Source of the DNA: Lichenicola cladoniae
Lineage (GTDB): Bacteria > Pseudomonadota > Alphaproteobacteria > Acetobacterales > Acetobacteraceae
Length of the DNA stretch: 64,000 nt
Assembly (NCBI RefSeq): GCF_013201075.1
Contig: NZ_CP053708.1
Location: 487,001 to 551,000 of the forward strand
Direction of reading: 5' to 3'
Shown: piece after piece, positions 8,132 to 17,403 of the stretch
How positions within the stretch are numbered: position 1 is the stretch's first letter
How the letters are laid out: each line of letters starts with the position of its first letter
Program-made: the position numbers and the translations under genes
Notes under the pieces: model-generated
Seen by the model: the letters and a program-made list of their open reading frames with translations, nothing else
Databases searched by the model: none
What the model was told of the DNA's origin: nothing

Positions 8132-11100
8132 GCGTTTCACTGGCCGGCAAAAGCCCGGGCGACGCCATCGACCTTGCCAACAAGCAGCAGGGCCAAGCCT
8201 CCGACCCGAACGCATCCGCCTTCGTGTCGGCGTCGGCCGGCAGCGGCAAGACCAAGCTGCTGATCGACCGGCTGCTTCGTCTGATGCTGCCGCGCCCGGC
8301 ACCGGAGGATCCCGCGCAGGGTATCGTACCGGGAACCGATCCGGCACGGATCCAGTGCCTGACCTTCACCAAGGCGGCCGCCGCGGAGATGTCGATCCGG
8401 CTGCAGCGCGAGCTGGGCCGATGGGTGACGCTGGACGATACGGCGCTCGATGCAAGACTCACGGCGCTCGGCTGCGGCCATGGTCCGATGATGCGCAGGT
8501 CCGCCCGCGCCCTGTTTGCGCGTGTGCTGGACCTTCCCGGCGGCATGCGGATCGGCACCATCCACGCCTTCTGCCAGTCGCTGCTGCGCCGGTTCCCTGT
8601 CGAGGCGGCGATCAGCCCGCACTTCCGGCTGGTCGAGGAGACCGACAGCCGCATCGCCCTGAACCGCGCCTGGGAGGAGGTGCTGGCCTCCCGCGTCGGC
8701 TCAGCCGAGGGACGGGCGGCGCTGGCCCTGCTGGCCGGGCAGGTGAACGCCCAGGAGGTGACCAGGCTGGTTCGCAGGCTGCAGGAAAAGGCGCCGCTGC
8801 TGGGACCGATGCTGTCGCTGCTGGAACAGGACCCGGACGAGGTGCAGGCGCAGCTGCGGCAAGTCGCCGGCATCGTGCATGCGGACGAGGAAGCCTGCAT
8901 CCTTGCCGCCACAAGCCTGCCGGACGAAGCAGCGATGCTGCGGCTGCTGCGGCTGGCGATCGAAGTCGGACCGCCCGGGCTGAAGGCGACCGCGGCGCGG
9001 ATCGCGGACTGGCTGACGAACGCTCATCCGAACCGGCATCAGGCCTGGCATGCCTGGCGGGAGTTGTTCCTGACCGCCGCCGGCGAACCGCGCGCGGCCG
9101 GCGGTTTCGTCAAGGGCAAGGTCGCCACGTCGCATCCAGAGATCGCCGACGCCCTGGTGGCCGAAGCCGAGCGGGTCGCAGCGGTCGACGATGTCTGCCG
9201 GGCCATCAGGATGGTGTCGCTGACCATGGCGCTGCTGCGCATGGCGGGTCCGGTGCTGCGCCGCTACGCCGGCACCAAGCGCGAGCGCGGCCTGCTCGAT
9301 TACGACGACCTGATCGCCCGCACGCTCGACCTGCTGCGCGAGCCGGGATCGGCCTGGGTGCTCTACAAGCTGGATGGCGGCATCGACCATCTGCTGCTCG
9401 ACGAGGTGCAGGACACCTCGGAGCTGCAATGGCGCATCGCCGGCGCCCTCACCGAGGATTTCTTCGTTGGTGGCGGTGCGGGGACCGAACGGGCGTCGCC
9501 GCGCACGGTGTTCGCGGTCGGCGACTACAAGCAGTCGATCTACTCGTTCCAGGGTGCCGACCCGAAGGCGTTCCATGAATGGCACGAGCGGTTCCGGAGC
9601 CGGGTGCGCGACGGCGGCGAGGATTGGCGCGAGCCCGAGCTGAACGTGTCGTTCCGATCGGTGGAGCCGGTGCTGACGCTGGTGGACGCGGTGTTCGCCA
9701 GCCCCGACGCCGCCGCCGGCGTGGTCGAGCCCGGCAGCGCCGTCGCCGTGCATCACTACTCGGCCCGCCCCGACGCGCCCGGCTGCGTCGAGCTGTGGCC
9801 ACTGGTGCCGGCCTCCCTGGAGGCGCCCGACCCGCTGGATGGGGATGCCGGGCCGGTTCCGGAGCCGGTGTCCGATGATCCATGGTCCGCACCGGCGCGC
9901 AATCGCGGGCAGGTCTCGGCGCCGCAGCGCCTGGCGGAGGCGCTGGCGCGGTGGATCGCCGGGGAGATCGGGCGTCCGCACGCGACCGGCGGTGCGCCAC
10001 TGACCGCCGGTGACGTGCTGGTCCTGGTGCCGAGACGCAGCGCATTCGTGCGCGCACTGATCCGTGCGCTGAAGGCCGAGGGCGTGCCGGTGGCGACGCT
10101 GGTGCGCACCGGCCTGGTCGACCAGATCGCGGTGCAGGACCTGATGGCGCTGTGCGACGTGCTGCTGCTGCCGCAGGACAACCTGACCCTGGGGTGCGTG
10201 CTGACCAGCCCGCTCGGCGGCCTGTCCGACGACAGCCTGATGGAACTGGCGATCGGTCGCGAGGGCACGCTCTGGGACCAGCTGCGCGATCGGTCCGAGG
10301 AGCGGCCCGACTGGCGGCGCGCCTGGGGAATGCTGTCGACCCTGTTCGGCCGGGTGGACTTCGTCTCGCCGCACGCGTTGCTGAGCGAGGCGCTCGGCCG
10401 GCTCGGTGGGCGCGCCAGGCTGCTGGCGCGGCTCGGGCCGGAAGCCGTCGAACCGGTGGACGAACTGCTGTCGGCGGCGCTTCGCCATGCCGAAACGCAT
10501 CCGCCGTCGCTGCAGGGCTTCCTGCACTGGCTCCGGCGGTCGGAGGAAACCATCAAGCGCGAACCCGATGCCGCCGGCGATGCGGTCCGGGTGATGACGG
10601 CGCATGGCGCGAAGGGCCTGCAGGCTCGGCTGGTGGTGCTGCCGGACACCACGTCGATCGCACCGACCGACGAGAACCTGCTCTGGAGCAAAGAGAGCGG
10701 CCTGATGCTGCCGTTCTGGGTGCCGCGCGCGGACCTGGCCTCGGCGCCGACAAAACGCCTGCGCGACCGGATCAGGCAGGCGGCACAGGAGGAGAGCAAC
10801 CGGCTGCTCTACGTCGCTCTGACCCGCGCCGCCGACCGGCTGGTGGTGTGCGGCTGGGAACCCGGCCGCAAGACGCCGGCCAAGCTGCCGCCGACCTGCT
10901 GGTACGAACTCTGCCGGCAAGGCTTCGAAACCGCGGAGGCGTCCGCCGAGCCGTTCGGCCTCGGCTGGCCCGGCGACCGGCTGTTGCTGGAGCAGCGCGC
11001 CGCAGTCGAGCCCGTACGGCGCAATCCCGTCATCGTCCCTCCGCCGGCGCCGAGCCTGCCCGCCTGGATGGGCCGGGCGCCGCTATGGCATCCGTTGCCG

Positions 11101-11784
11101 CCACCGGTCGAGCCCGCACTGCCGCGGCCGCTGGCGCCGAGCCGTCCCGACGATGTCGGGCTCGGGCCGGTACCGGAGCTGCGCTCGCCGCTCGATGCCG
11201 GCAACGACCCTGTGGAACGGCGCACGGGCGCACGCGCCGACGCGTTCCGCCGTGGGCGACTGGTGCATGCGCTGCTACAGCATCTGCCGGGCCTCGACCC
11301 CAGCAATCGCGATGCGGCGGCCAGGCGCTTCCTGCTTGCCGGGCCGGATGGGTTGCCACCCGACGAGGCCGGGCACCTTGCCACCCAGATCATGGCGTTG
11401 CTGTCCGATCCGGCGCTCGCACCCCTGTTCGAGCCCGACGCCCTGGCCGAGCAGCCGGTCTCGGGCCTGGTCGACGGCATCGTCATCAGCGGGCAGATCG
11501 ACCGGCTGCGCGTCCTGGCCGACGAGATCCTGCTATGCGACTTCAAGACCAACCGCCGCACCCCGGCACGCCCCGAGGAGGTGCCGGTTCCATATCTCCG
11601 TCAGATGGCCGCGTATCGGGCTTTGCTGGCAGCACTGTATCCGGGCCGGCCGATCCGCTGCGCGCTGGTCTGGACCCAGGAGGCGGCGATCATGCACCTG
11701 CCGGACGCGGTATTGCTGCCACATGCGCCGGGCACATATCGGACGAGAGCCGAGGATGCGCGCGCGAGCCCGGGTGTGGCTTGA
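8128..11784 (+). CDS. addA: Double-strand break repair helicase-nuclease AddA
   Basis: The 1218-residue protein has a UvrD-like helicase with Walker A ASAGSGKT at residues 35-42, the LLLDEVQDTSELQW Walker B segment, the GDYKQSIYSFQGADP motif and the VMTAHGAKGLQ helicase motif. It ends in a RecB-family nuclease (SGQIDRLR, then DFKTNR at about residue 1138, then YLRQMAAYRALL). AddAB resects double-strand ends for RecA. The frame is open back to 7555, but ATG 8128, which overlaps the addB stop, is the correct start because the Walker A lies 35 residues from it as usual. It is followed 91 bases later by trxA. Confidence 0.95.
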   Translation: MSVSLAGKSPGDAIDLANKQQGQASDPNASAFVSASAGSGKTKLLIDRLLRLMLPRPAPEDPAQGIVPGTDPARIQCLTFTKAAAAEMSIRLQRELGRWVTLDDTALDARLTALGCGHGPMMRRSARALFARVLDLPGGMRIGTIHAFCQSLLRRFPVEAAISPHFRLVEETDSRIALNRAWEEVLASRVGSAEGRAALALLAGQVNAQEVTRLVRRLQEKAPLLGPMLSLLEQDPDEVQAQLRQVAGIVHADEEACILAATSLPDEAAMLRLLRLAIEVGPPGLKATAARIADWLTNAHPNRHQAWHAWRELFLTAAGEPRAAGGFVKGKVATSHPEIADALVAEAERVAAVDDVCRAIRMVSLTMALLRMAGPVLRRYAGTKRERGLLDYDDLIARTLDLLREPGSAWVLYKLDGGIDHLLLDEVQDTSELQWRIAGALTEDFFVGGGAGTERASPRTVFAVGDYKQSIYSFQGADPKAFHEWHERFRSRVRDGGEDWREPELNVSFRSVEPVLTLVDAVFASPDAAAGVVEPGSAVAVHHYSARPDAPGCVELWPLVPASLEAPDPLDGDAGPVPEPVSDDPWSAPARNRGQVSAPQRLAEALARWIAGEIGRPHATGGAPLTAGDVLVLVPRRSAFVRALIRALKAEGVPVATLVRTGLVDQIAVQDLMALCDVLLLPQDNLTLGCVLTSPLGGLSDDSLMELAIGREGTLWDQLRDRSEERPDWRRAWGMLSTLFGRVDFVSPHALLSEALGRLGGRARLLARLGPEAVEPVDELLSAALRHAETHPPSLQGFLHWLRRSEETIKREPDAAGDAVRVMTAHGAKGLQARLVVLPDTTSIAPTDENLLWSKESGLMLPFWVPRADLASAPTKRLRDRIRQAAQEESNRLLYVALTRAADRLVVCGWEPGRKTPAKLPPTCWYELCRQGFETAEASAEPFGLGWPGDRLLLEQRAAVEPVRRNPVIVPPPAPSLPAWMGRAPLWHPLPPPVEPALPRPLAPSRPDDVGLGPVPELRSPLDAGNDPVERRTGARADAFRRGRLVHALLQHLPGLDPSNRDAAARRFLLAGPDGLPPDEAGHLATQIMALLSDPALAPLFEPDALAEQPVSGLVDGIVISGQIDRLRVLADEILLCDFKTNRRTPARPEEVPVPYLRQMAAYRALLAALYPGRPIRCALVWTQEAAIMHLPDAVLLPHAPGTYRTRAEDARASPGVA

Positions 11785-11875
11785 CCGCCCGCGCCGTCCT
11801 GCCCATCTCGGGACTGAGTTTGATCGTGCCCGCACGGAGTCGCTGCGGACCGACTGTCCATTTCAGGAGAGCGTG

Positions 11876-12220
11876 ATGAGCGAGAACACGGTGGCCGTGA
11901 CCGACGAGACCTTCGATGCCGACGTGCTGAAGGCCAAGGGTGTCGTGCTGGTCGATTTCTGGGCGGAGTGGTGCGGTCCCTGCAAGATGATCGCACCGGC
12001 ACTCGAGGAGATCGGCGCCGAGTTCAAGGACCAGCTTATCGTCGCAAAGGTGGACATCGACTCCAACCCGCTGACCCCGAACGCCTACGCCGTTCGCGGC
12101 ATACCGACGATGATCATGTTCAGGGACGGCAAGCCGGCGGCGACCAAGGTCGGTGCGATGCCGAAGAGCCAGCTCAAGGAATGGGTCCGCCAGAACCTGG
12201 CAGCCACCGCAGCGGCCTGA
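11876..12220 (+). CDS. trxA: Thioredoxin
   Basis: The 114-residue protein carries the classical active site WCGPC with cysteines 33 and 36, the VDFWAEWCGPCKM segment and the conserved cis-Pro in GIPTMIMF. It is the cytosolic disulfide reductant for ribonucleotide reductase, methionine sulfoxide reductase and other targets. The start is fixed by an AGGAGAG ribosome site at about 11865-11871, five bases before the ATG. Placement downstream of addAB is a common alphaproteobacterial arrangement. It converges on the CHAD gene with only 15 bases between the stops. Confidence 0.96.
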   Translation: MSENTVAVTDETFDADVLKAKGVVLVDFWAEWCGPCKMIAPALEEIGAEFKDQLIVAKVDIDSNPLTPNAYAVRGIPTMIMFRDGKPAATKVGAMPKSQLKEWVRQNLAATAAA

Positions 12221-12235
12221 TCGATCGTACCCCGG

Positions 12236-13177
12236 CTACCAGAAGGCCGGGATTGCCTTGAACTGATGCCAGGCGGCGGGGAGCTCGATAAGGGCCTCCT
12301 GCCGCCGTTCGTTTGCCCAGGCTTCGATCACCAGTCTGCCGGGCTGATCGGGCAGGCGATGCACCAGTTCGACAGCTGCGATCGCATCGTTCAGGCGGCC
12401 GAGATCTTCCTGCAGGACTGAAAGAGCCTGCCGATAGGGTTTGGTGTTGCCGCGTCCATGCAGCGACTCCAGCATCTCGATCCCGTATCGCAGCGATTTC
12501 AGCGCCTTGCGCAAGCCATGCCGCTCCTCGTCATCTTGTTCCTCGAGCCCCGTCGCGCGCTTGCTTACGGATTTGGCCAGCCGGTCCAGCAGCGGCCCGG
12601 CCTCGTCGGCAATCAACTGTCTCGCTGCCTTGCGTGGAGAGAACGCGACCCGGTCGCCGCTCCAGCTTCCGAGGTCCTGCAGCATCGCATCGGTCTGCGG
12701 GGCTTCCAGCAGCGCCCGCACGGCAACATGCCCAAGCTCACGTTCGTGCTGGGCCGGTGCCACCAGTGCGCCCAGCGCCTCGGCTTGATCCGGGATCACG
12801 GCCATGACTGCCGGCACCGTTTCCAGCACGAACACGTCCCAGTCCCGGGCGGCGCCGAGAGTGCGCCCGAGCGCACGCAACGCATCGTTGAAGCCGTCGC
12901 GGGCCGAGGGGTTCAGGTGCCGCCGGAACAGCTTCAACGCGGATCGCAGACGGCGGAGTGCTACCCGCGCTTGATGGATGGCCTCGGGATCGCCGGCGAA
13001 GGCCCCGGCGCGATGCGCTTCCAGATGCTCGAGCCCTTCGCCGATTACCAGCCGCAGGCTGTTCGACACTGTGTCCCCACTGAAGAGGGGCGGTGGCTCG
13101 GCTTTGCGCAACGGATCACCCGATCTGGATTGTGGTCGTCGGACGGAGGGCACCGGACCCTGCCGGGAAGACATCAT
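12236..13177 (-). CDS. CHAD domain-containing protein
   Basis: The 313-residue helical protein has the two arrays of conserved histidine and basic residues of the CHAD (conserved histidine alpha-helical) domain: IHQARVALRRLRSALKLF near residue 67 and RHGLRKALKSLRYGIEML near residue 220. CHAD domains bind polyphosphate and are often fused or adjacent to CYTH triphosphate-tunnel phosphatases; no CYTH domain is visible here, so this is a stand-alone CHAD protein. The annotated ATG lacks a clear ribosome site. A GTG at 13069 preceded by GGGGA would shorten the poorly conserved N-terminus by 36 residues. Confidence 0.82.
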   Translation of the reverse strand: MMSSRQGPVPSVRRPQSRSGDPLRKAEPPPLFSGDTVSNSLRLVIGEGLEHLEAHRAGAFAGDPEAIHQARVALRRLRSALKLFRRHLNPSARDGFNDALRALGRTLGAARDWDVFVLETVPAVMAVIPDQAEALGALVAPAQHERELGHVAVRALLEAPQTDAMLQDLGSWSGDRVAFSPRKAARQLIADEAGPLLDRLAKSVSKRATGLEEQDDEERHGLRKALKSLRYGIEMLESLHGRGNTKPYRQALSVLQEDLGRLNDAIAAVELVHRLPDQPGRLVIEAWANERRQEALIELPAAWHQFKAIPAFW

Positions 13178-13267
13178 CCGCGGATTGAGGCTACAGCAAA
13201 TTCAGCCAGCCGGACGAGCGACCCTGAAACATCACGCAGCTCGCGTCATGGCGTTCCCGCCCGATCC

Positions 13268-13618
13268 TCAGTCCGGCTTCATCGCCGCCAACTCGTTGCC
13301 GCTCGGGTCACGGAAGTGAAAGCGACGGCCACCGGGAAACGCGAAGATCGGCTTGGTGATCAGACCGCCGGCATCGGTCACCGCAGCCAGTGCGCGATCG
13401 ATATCCGGAACGTCGATTACCGGTAGGGGCGCTTGGGTGGCCTCGCCGGCGTCGGCCTGAAGCCCGACATCGACGTCCCCGGTCAGGGTGCAGGCATAGG
13501 ACGGGCCGAACGACGTCATGTTCCAGCCGAACACCCTGGCATAGAAGGCCCTGCCGGCAGCAAGGTCCTGGGTCGGCAGTTCGACGAAGCAGGGACGAGG
13601 CGGCTTGTTTGCGTCCAT
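13268..13618 (-). CDS. VOC family (glyoxalase/bleomycin-resistance-like) protein
   Basis: The 116-residue protein forms one VOC repeat pair. CFVELPTQDLAAGRAFYARVFGW at the N-terminus is the beta-alpha-beta entry, and the C-terminal FRDPSGNELA motif usually supplies a metal-binding Glu. Such proteins act as dimers with metal-dependent lyase, dioxygenase or antibiotic-binding roles. The substrate cannot be read from the sequence. It is monocistronic, with 90 bases to the CHAD gene downstream and 105 bases to hpnK upstream. Confidence 0.8.
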   Translation of the reverse strand: MDANKPPRPCFVELPTQDLAAGRAFYARVFGWNMTSFGPSYACTLTGDVDVGLQADAGEATQAPLPVIDVPDIDRALAAVTDAGGLITKPIFAFPGGRRFHFRDPSGNELAAMKPD

Positions 13619-13723
13619 GATGCTCTCCCGAAGACGAAGGCGCGGCGGCTTGGCATATCCAGCTGATCACCGATCCGGCTCGCCGTCACTCGGCGGAATC
13701 ACGTCGGTCGGGCCGGGACGATG

Positions 13724-14557
13724 CTACCGGGCGTCCTGCCAGGTTGCCGGCACGGCACCCGTCCTGAACAGCGCGCGCCGCACGCGCGGATCGCACAAAG
13801 CTGCCAGTTCCGCCTCGTGCTCGTAGCCGGGCATCAGCGCGTCCAGCAGCGGATCGCGGGAGGCAGCCGGATGGAAGTAGATCTCGCTGAACCCCTCGGG
13901 CAGGCGTCCCGCCAGCGTGATGAGGCGATCGGTCGTCATGTGGCCGCTCCAGGCCAGCCCGAAACATGCATCGTTGGTGGTCATGCCGGCACGGCGCAGC
14001 TGCGCCCGCAGCACCCGTGTCCAGGCGCGCAGGGCGCGGGCACCGATCGTATCCGGCTCGCCGACCGGCACGGGCGGCTCGATCGGCACCCGGATCGACT
14101 TCAGCCCATGACGCAGGCCGGCGCGCACCATCATCGCGCCCACGGTCGGATGCAGGTGCATGTGCTTGTGCGCATTGGCATGGTCGAGCGCCAGGCCGGT
14201 CCGGGCGAAGGCGTCGAACTGCGCCTGGACCTCGCATGCGAGCTGACGGCGGATATCGGGCCGGAAAAAATACCGGAGGCCGAGCTTGATCTGGTCGGAC
14301 GGGAACCGGCCTTGCCGGTCAACCAGAAGCGGGATCTCGACAGGATCGAGAACGGCTGGACCCTCGATGACGACCAGATGAAGGCCGACCTTCAGATCCG
14401 GCATGCGCCTGGCGCGTTCGACTGCGTCCGCGACGGCGGCACCGGCGACCATCAGGCTCGCCGTGGTCAGGATGCCGTCGCGATGCGCCCGCTCGATGCC
14501 CTCGTTGACGCTTGGTGACAGCCCGAAATCATCGGCCGAGATCAGGAGCTGGCGCAT
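13724..14557 (-). CDS. hpnK: Hopanoid biosynthesis deacetylase HpnK (YdjC/ChbG family)
   Basis: The 277-residue protein belongs to the YdjC/ChbG carbohydrate deacetylase family. ISADDFGLSPSVNEGI at residues 6-21 gives the metal-binding Asp, and the His cluster NAHKHMHLHP near residue 128 completes the site. In hopanoid clusters HpnK removes the acetyl group of N-acetylglucosaminyl bacteriohopanetetrol made by HpnI, giving the glucosamine form that HpnJ converts to cyclitol ether. It is the last gene of dxs-hpnM-hpnI-hpnJ-hpnK. A GC-rich hairpin (14564-14585) lies between hpnJ and its start codon, where no obvious ribosome site is seen. Confidence 0.9.
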   Translation of the reverse strand: MRQLLISADDFGLSPSVNEGIERAHRDGILTTASLMVAGAAVADAVERARRMPDLKVGLHLVVIEGPAVLDPVEIPLLVDRQGRFPSDQIKLGLRYFFRPDIRRQLACEVQAQFDAFARTGLALDHANAHKHMHLHPTVGAMMVRAGLRHGLKSIRVPIEPPVPVGEPDTIGARALRAWTRVLRAQLRRAGMTTNDACFGLAWSGHMTTDRLITLAGRLPEGFSEIYFHPAASRDPLLDALMPGYEHEAELAALCDPRVRRALFRTGAVPATWQDAR

Positions 14558-14563
14558 CGGAGT

Positions 14564-14585
14564 GCCGGGGCGCTATGGCCCCGGC
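14564..14585 (-). terminator. Intercistronic hairpin between hpnJ and hpnK
   Basis: The segment forms a perfect 8-bp GC stem (GCCGGGGC pairing with GCCCCGGC) with the 6-base loop GCTATG. It sits eight bases after the hpnJ stop and six bases before the hpnK ATG. There is no U-run on either side, so it may be an attenuating or mRNA-stabilising element rather than a true terminator. Confidence 0.4.
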
Positions 14586-14593
14586 GTTACCGA

Positions 14594-16018
14594 TCAGGCT
14601 GCGTGGCGGTCCTTGAGGAACTGGAAGAACTCCACTCCCTCACGCAGGCGACGCTTCATCATCTGCGGACTGCGCACCATCTCACCGACGATCGAAGCGA
14701 TCTTTGGGGCCCGGAAATAGAACTTCCGGTAGAAGGTCTCGACGCTCTCGAAGATCTCGGTATGCGACAGATGCGGGTAGTGCAGCGGCGCCATCTGCAC
14801 GCCGTTCTCGTCGATCAGCTCGGCATGGCTCTCGTCCAGCCAGCCATTCTCGGTCGCCTGCTTGTGCAGGAAGGTGCCGGGATAGGGAGCGGCCAGGCTG
14901 ACCTGCATGGTGTGCGGGTTGATCTCCTTGGCGAAGGTGATCGTCTCCTGGATGGTCTCCTTGGTCTCGCCGGGAAGGCCCAGGATGAAGGTCCCGTGGA
15001 TCTTGATGCCGAGCTCGTGGCAATCCTTGGTGAACTGCCGGGCGACCTCGATCCTGAGGCCCTTCTTGATGTTGTGAAGGATCTGCTGGTTGCCGCTCTC
15101 GTAGCCGACCAGCAACAGGCGCAGCCCGTTATCCTTCAGCACCTTCAGGGTCGAGCGCGGCACGTTCGCCTTCGCGTTGCAGGACCAGGTGACCCCCAGC
15201 TTGCCGAGTTCCTTGGCGATCAGTTCCGCCCGCGGCAGGTCGTCGGTGAAGGTATCGTCGTCGAAGAAGAATTCCTTCACCTGCGGGAAATACTTCATCG
15301 CCAGACGGATTTCCTCGGCGACATGGCCGGGGGTACGGGTGCGATAGACGTGCCCGCCGACGGTCTGCGGCCAGAGGCAGAAGGTGCAGCGCGATTTGCA
15401 GCCGCGACCGGTGTAGATCGAGATGTACGGGTGCATCAGGTACCCGATGAAGTAGTCCTCGATGTGCAGGTCGCGCTTGTAGACCTCCGTCACGAACGGC
15501 AGCGAGTCCATGTCGTGGATCATCTCGCGATCCCGGTTATGGACGATCACGCCATCGTTATTGCGCCAGCTGATCCCGTCGACGCTCTTGAGGTCGCGGC
15601 CCTCGGCGATCTCCTTGACGGTGAAATCGAACTCGTTGCGGGCGACCCAGTCGATCGGCAGGCCCTTGAGCAGGCTCTCCTCGGGCTGGACCGCGACCTT
15701 GGCGCCGACCATGCCGATCTTCAGGCTCGGCTTGGCGTCCTTCAGCATCTGCGCGACCTTCACGTCCGATGCGAAGGACGGGGTCGAGGTGTGCAGCACC
15801 ACCATGTCGCGGTCGGCGATGTCGGCTAGCACCGGCTCCATGCCCAGGCGGGCCGGCGGTGCATCGATCAGGCGGCTATCCGGGATCAGCGCCGCCGGCT
15901 GGGCCAGCCAGGTCGGATACCAGAACGACTTGATCTCGCGCTTGGCCTGGTAGCGCGAACCGGCGCCACCATCGAAGCCATCGAACGAGGGAGGCTGAAG
16001 GAACAAGGTCTTCATCAT
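14594..16018 (-). CDS. hpnJ: Hopanoid radical SAM enzyme HpnJ
   Basis: The 474-residue protein has an N-terminal B12-binding-like domain (about residues 1-170) and a radical SAM domain with GCKSRCTFC, the CxxxCxxC ligand set for the 4Fe-4S cluster, near residue 208. The start FLQPPSFDGFDGGAGSRYQ is characteristic of HpnJ. The enzyme takes part in making the cyclitol-ether head group of bacteriohopanetetrol by ring contraction of the glucosaminyl group. Two adjacent ATGs (16018 and 16015) are equivalent starts; the frame to 16045 has no conserved residues. Membrane or peripheral location is inferred. It is flanked by hpnI upstream and hpnK downstream. Confidence 0.93.
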   Translation of the reverse strand: MMKTLFLQPPSFDGFDGGAGSRYQAKREIKSFWYPTWLAQPAALIPDSRLIDAPPARLGMEPVLADIADRDMVVLHTSTPSFASDVKVAQMLKDAKPSLKIGMVGAKVAVQPEESLLKGLPIDWVARNEFDFTVKEIAEGRDLKSVDGISWRNNDGVIVHNRDREMIHDMDSLPFVTEVYKRDLHIEDYFIGYLMHPYISIYTGRGCKSRCTFCLWPQTVGGHVYRTRTPGHVAEEIRLAMKYFPQVKEFFFDDDTFTDDLPRAELIAKELGKLGVTWSCNAKANVPRSTLKVLKDNGLRLLLVGYESGNQQILHNIKKGLRIEVARQFTKDCHELGIKIHGTFILGLPGETKETIQETITFAKEINPHTMQVSLAAPYPGTFLHKQATENGWLDESHAELIDENGVQMAPLHYPHLSHTEIFESVETFYRKFYFRAPKIASIVGEMVRSPQMMKRRLREGVEFFQFLKDRHAA

Positions 16019-16133
16019 CGGGAGAGGCGTCCTCGGATCGAGCAAAAAGCCGATATGGGGTCGAACGGGCAGCCGGGCTCAATACGCCTGGCCGTGGTGT
16101 ACGTCATCATAATCCTGCACGCCAAGATCGTCG

Positions 16134-17351
16134 TCAGTCGCCGGCATCGATCACGGGTGCCAGGGCCGGTGCCATCCGGGAATGGACGGTCGTCACGACC
16201 GCCTGGTCCGGAAGACGCATGGTTTGGCCGCGCCATGCTACGCGGCGCCCGGTAAAGCTTCCGAGCATGACTACCGCCGACAGCCAGTCACGCACCGGCA
16301 GCAGCATGATCGGCAGCGTCGCTGCCTGACCAAGTGCCCGATCGATCAGCGCCGCAGACAGGAAGCGGACCATCCAGACGAAGGCAAGCGCCAGCCAGGC
16401 CGACACCGATTCCGGCAGTAGCACGACTGCGAGCGTAGCCCAGAACAGCGGCAACTGGATCGCAGAAAGCGCATATCCCAGCGGCTCGACACTGCGGACG
16501 GTGCGACCCCAGCGCAGTTCGTGCGCGAACAGGTCGCTGAAACCGACCTCGGCGGTCGTGGTCATGGTCATGGCGTTGGCGATCGCGATCGACTGGCCGT
16601 TCGCACGCACCAGCTGCCCGAGCGCCGAATCGTCCGCGATGTGGGGCGACAATGCAGGCAGGCCGCCGATCGCCTCCAGGGTGTACCGATCCAGTGCCAT
16701 CGTGGATCCCAGGCAATCCTGGCGGCCAAGCAGGCGCGACATCAGGACGCCAGGCAGGAAACTATGGTTGATCTGCCCGGCCGCCAGCCTGCGTGCCAGG
16801 GTGGGGCTGGCCGTTCGCCCCCCGTACAGCGTGGTCACCAATCCGACGCCCGGCTCCGCCAACGCCGCGACGACATGGCGCAGGTAGCTGGGCCCGGCAT
16901 GGATGTCCGAGTCCGATATCACCAGCACATCATGGCGGGCACTTGGCAGCATATTGATGAGGTTGGCGACCTTATAATTGTCGCCATGTGGCGTCGGATC
17001 GACCACCAGTCTGAGGTCGAGCAGGGGGAAGCGCGCCTGCAGCCGGCGCACGACCGGGATTGCCGAGTCGCCGCGGCTTTGCACGCCGAACACGATCTGC
17101 ATATCCGGGTAGTCCTGCAGGCAGAAGCTGGCGAGCGCGTCCTCGAGAAGCGGCTCGTCGCCGCAAAGCGGTTTCAGGACTGTGACCGCAGGCAACGGCG
17201 TTAGGCGAGCCGGCACGGCGACGGAGCCGCGCCGGTTCGTGCCGAAGCGATGAAGCAGCACGGCGCCCACAGCTGCCTGCACGCAGCCGAGTGCAGCCAC
17301 GAAATCGGCAGCGACACTCATGACGGCAAGCGGATTATGCTGAAGCATCAT
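16134..17351 (-). CDS. hpnI: Hopanoid glycosyltransferase HpnI (GT21-like)
   Basis: The 405-residue membrane protein has an N-terminal transmembrane segment (VAADFVAALGCVQAAVGAVLL). A GT-A catalytic domain resembling ceramide glucosyltransferase follows: VTVLKPLCGDEPLLEDALASF, VISDSDIHAGPSYL and the ELRWGRTVR acceptor motif. C-terminal membrane helices complete it. HpnI adds N-acetylglucosamine to bacteriohopanetetrol. The open frame goes back to a TTG at 17390. I chose the ATG at 17351 because the transmembrane segment begins soon after, but no ribosome site decides it. It sits between hpnM and hpnJ in the operon. Confidence 0.9.
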   Translation of the reverse strand: MMLQHNPLAVMSVAADFVAALGCVQAAVGAVLLHRFGTNRRGSVAVPARLTPLPAVTVLKPLCGDEPLLEDALASFCLQDYPDMQIVFGVQSRGDSAIPVVRRLQARFPLLDLRLVVDPTPHGDNYKVANLINMLPSARHDVLVISDSDIHAGPSYLRHVVAALAEPGVGLVTTLYGGRTASPTLARRLAAGQINHSFLPGVLMSRLLGRQDCLGSTMALDRYTLEAIGGLPALSPHIADDSALGQLVRANGQSIAIANAMTMTTTAEVGFSDLFAHELRWGRTVRSVEPLGYALSAIQLPLFWATLAVVLLPESVSAWLALAFVWMVRFLSAALIDRALGQAATLPIMLLPVRDWLSAVVMLGSFTGRRVAWRGQTMRLPDQAVVTTVHSRMAPALAPVIDAGD

Positions 17352-17403
17352 GGGGGTGGCTGGTGCCCTTGGCCGGCAGTCGGCGTTCAATGTTCGAGGT
17401 CGG

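Noticed and set aside
8701-10920. A 739-codon open frame on the minus strand opposite addA
   Set aside because: AddA is unambiguous on the plus strand. Opposite frames stay open because of high GC third positions, and the translation is compositionally biased (Arg, Gln, His) with no domain.
15948-15962. Operator-like TGGTAGCGCGAACC inside hpnJ
   Set aside because: It has an extra base in the core compared with the two LacI-type sites, lies inside coding sequence and is far from the regulon.
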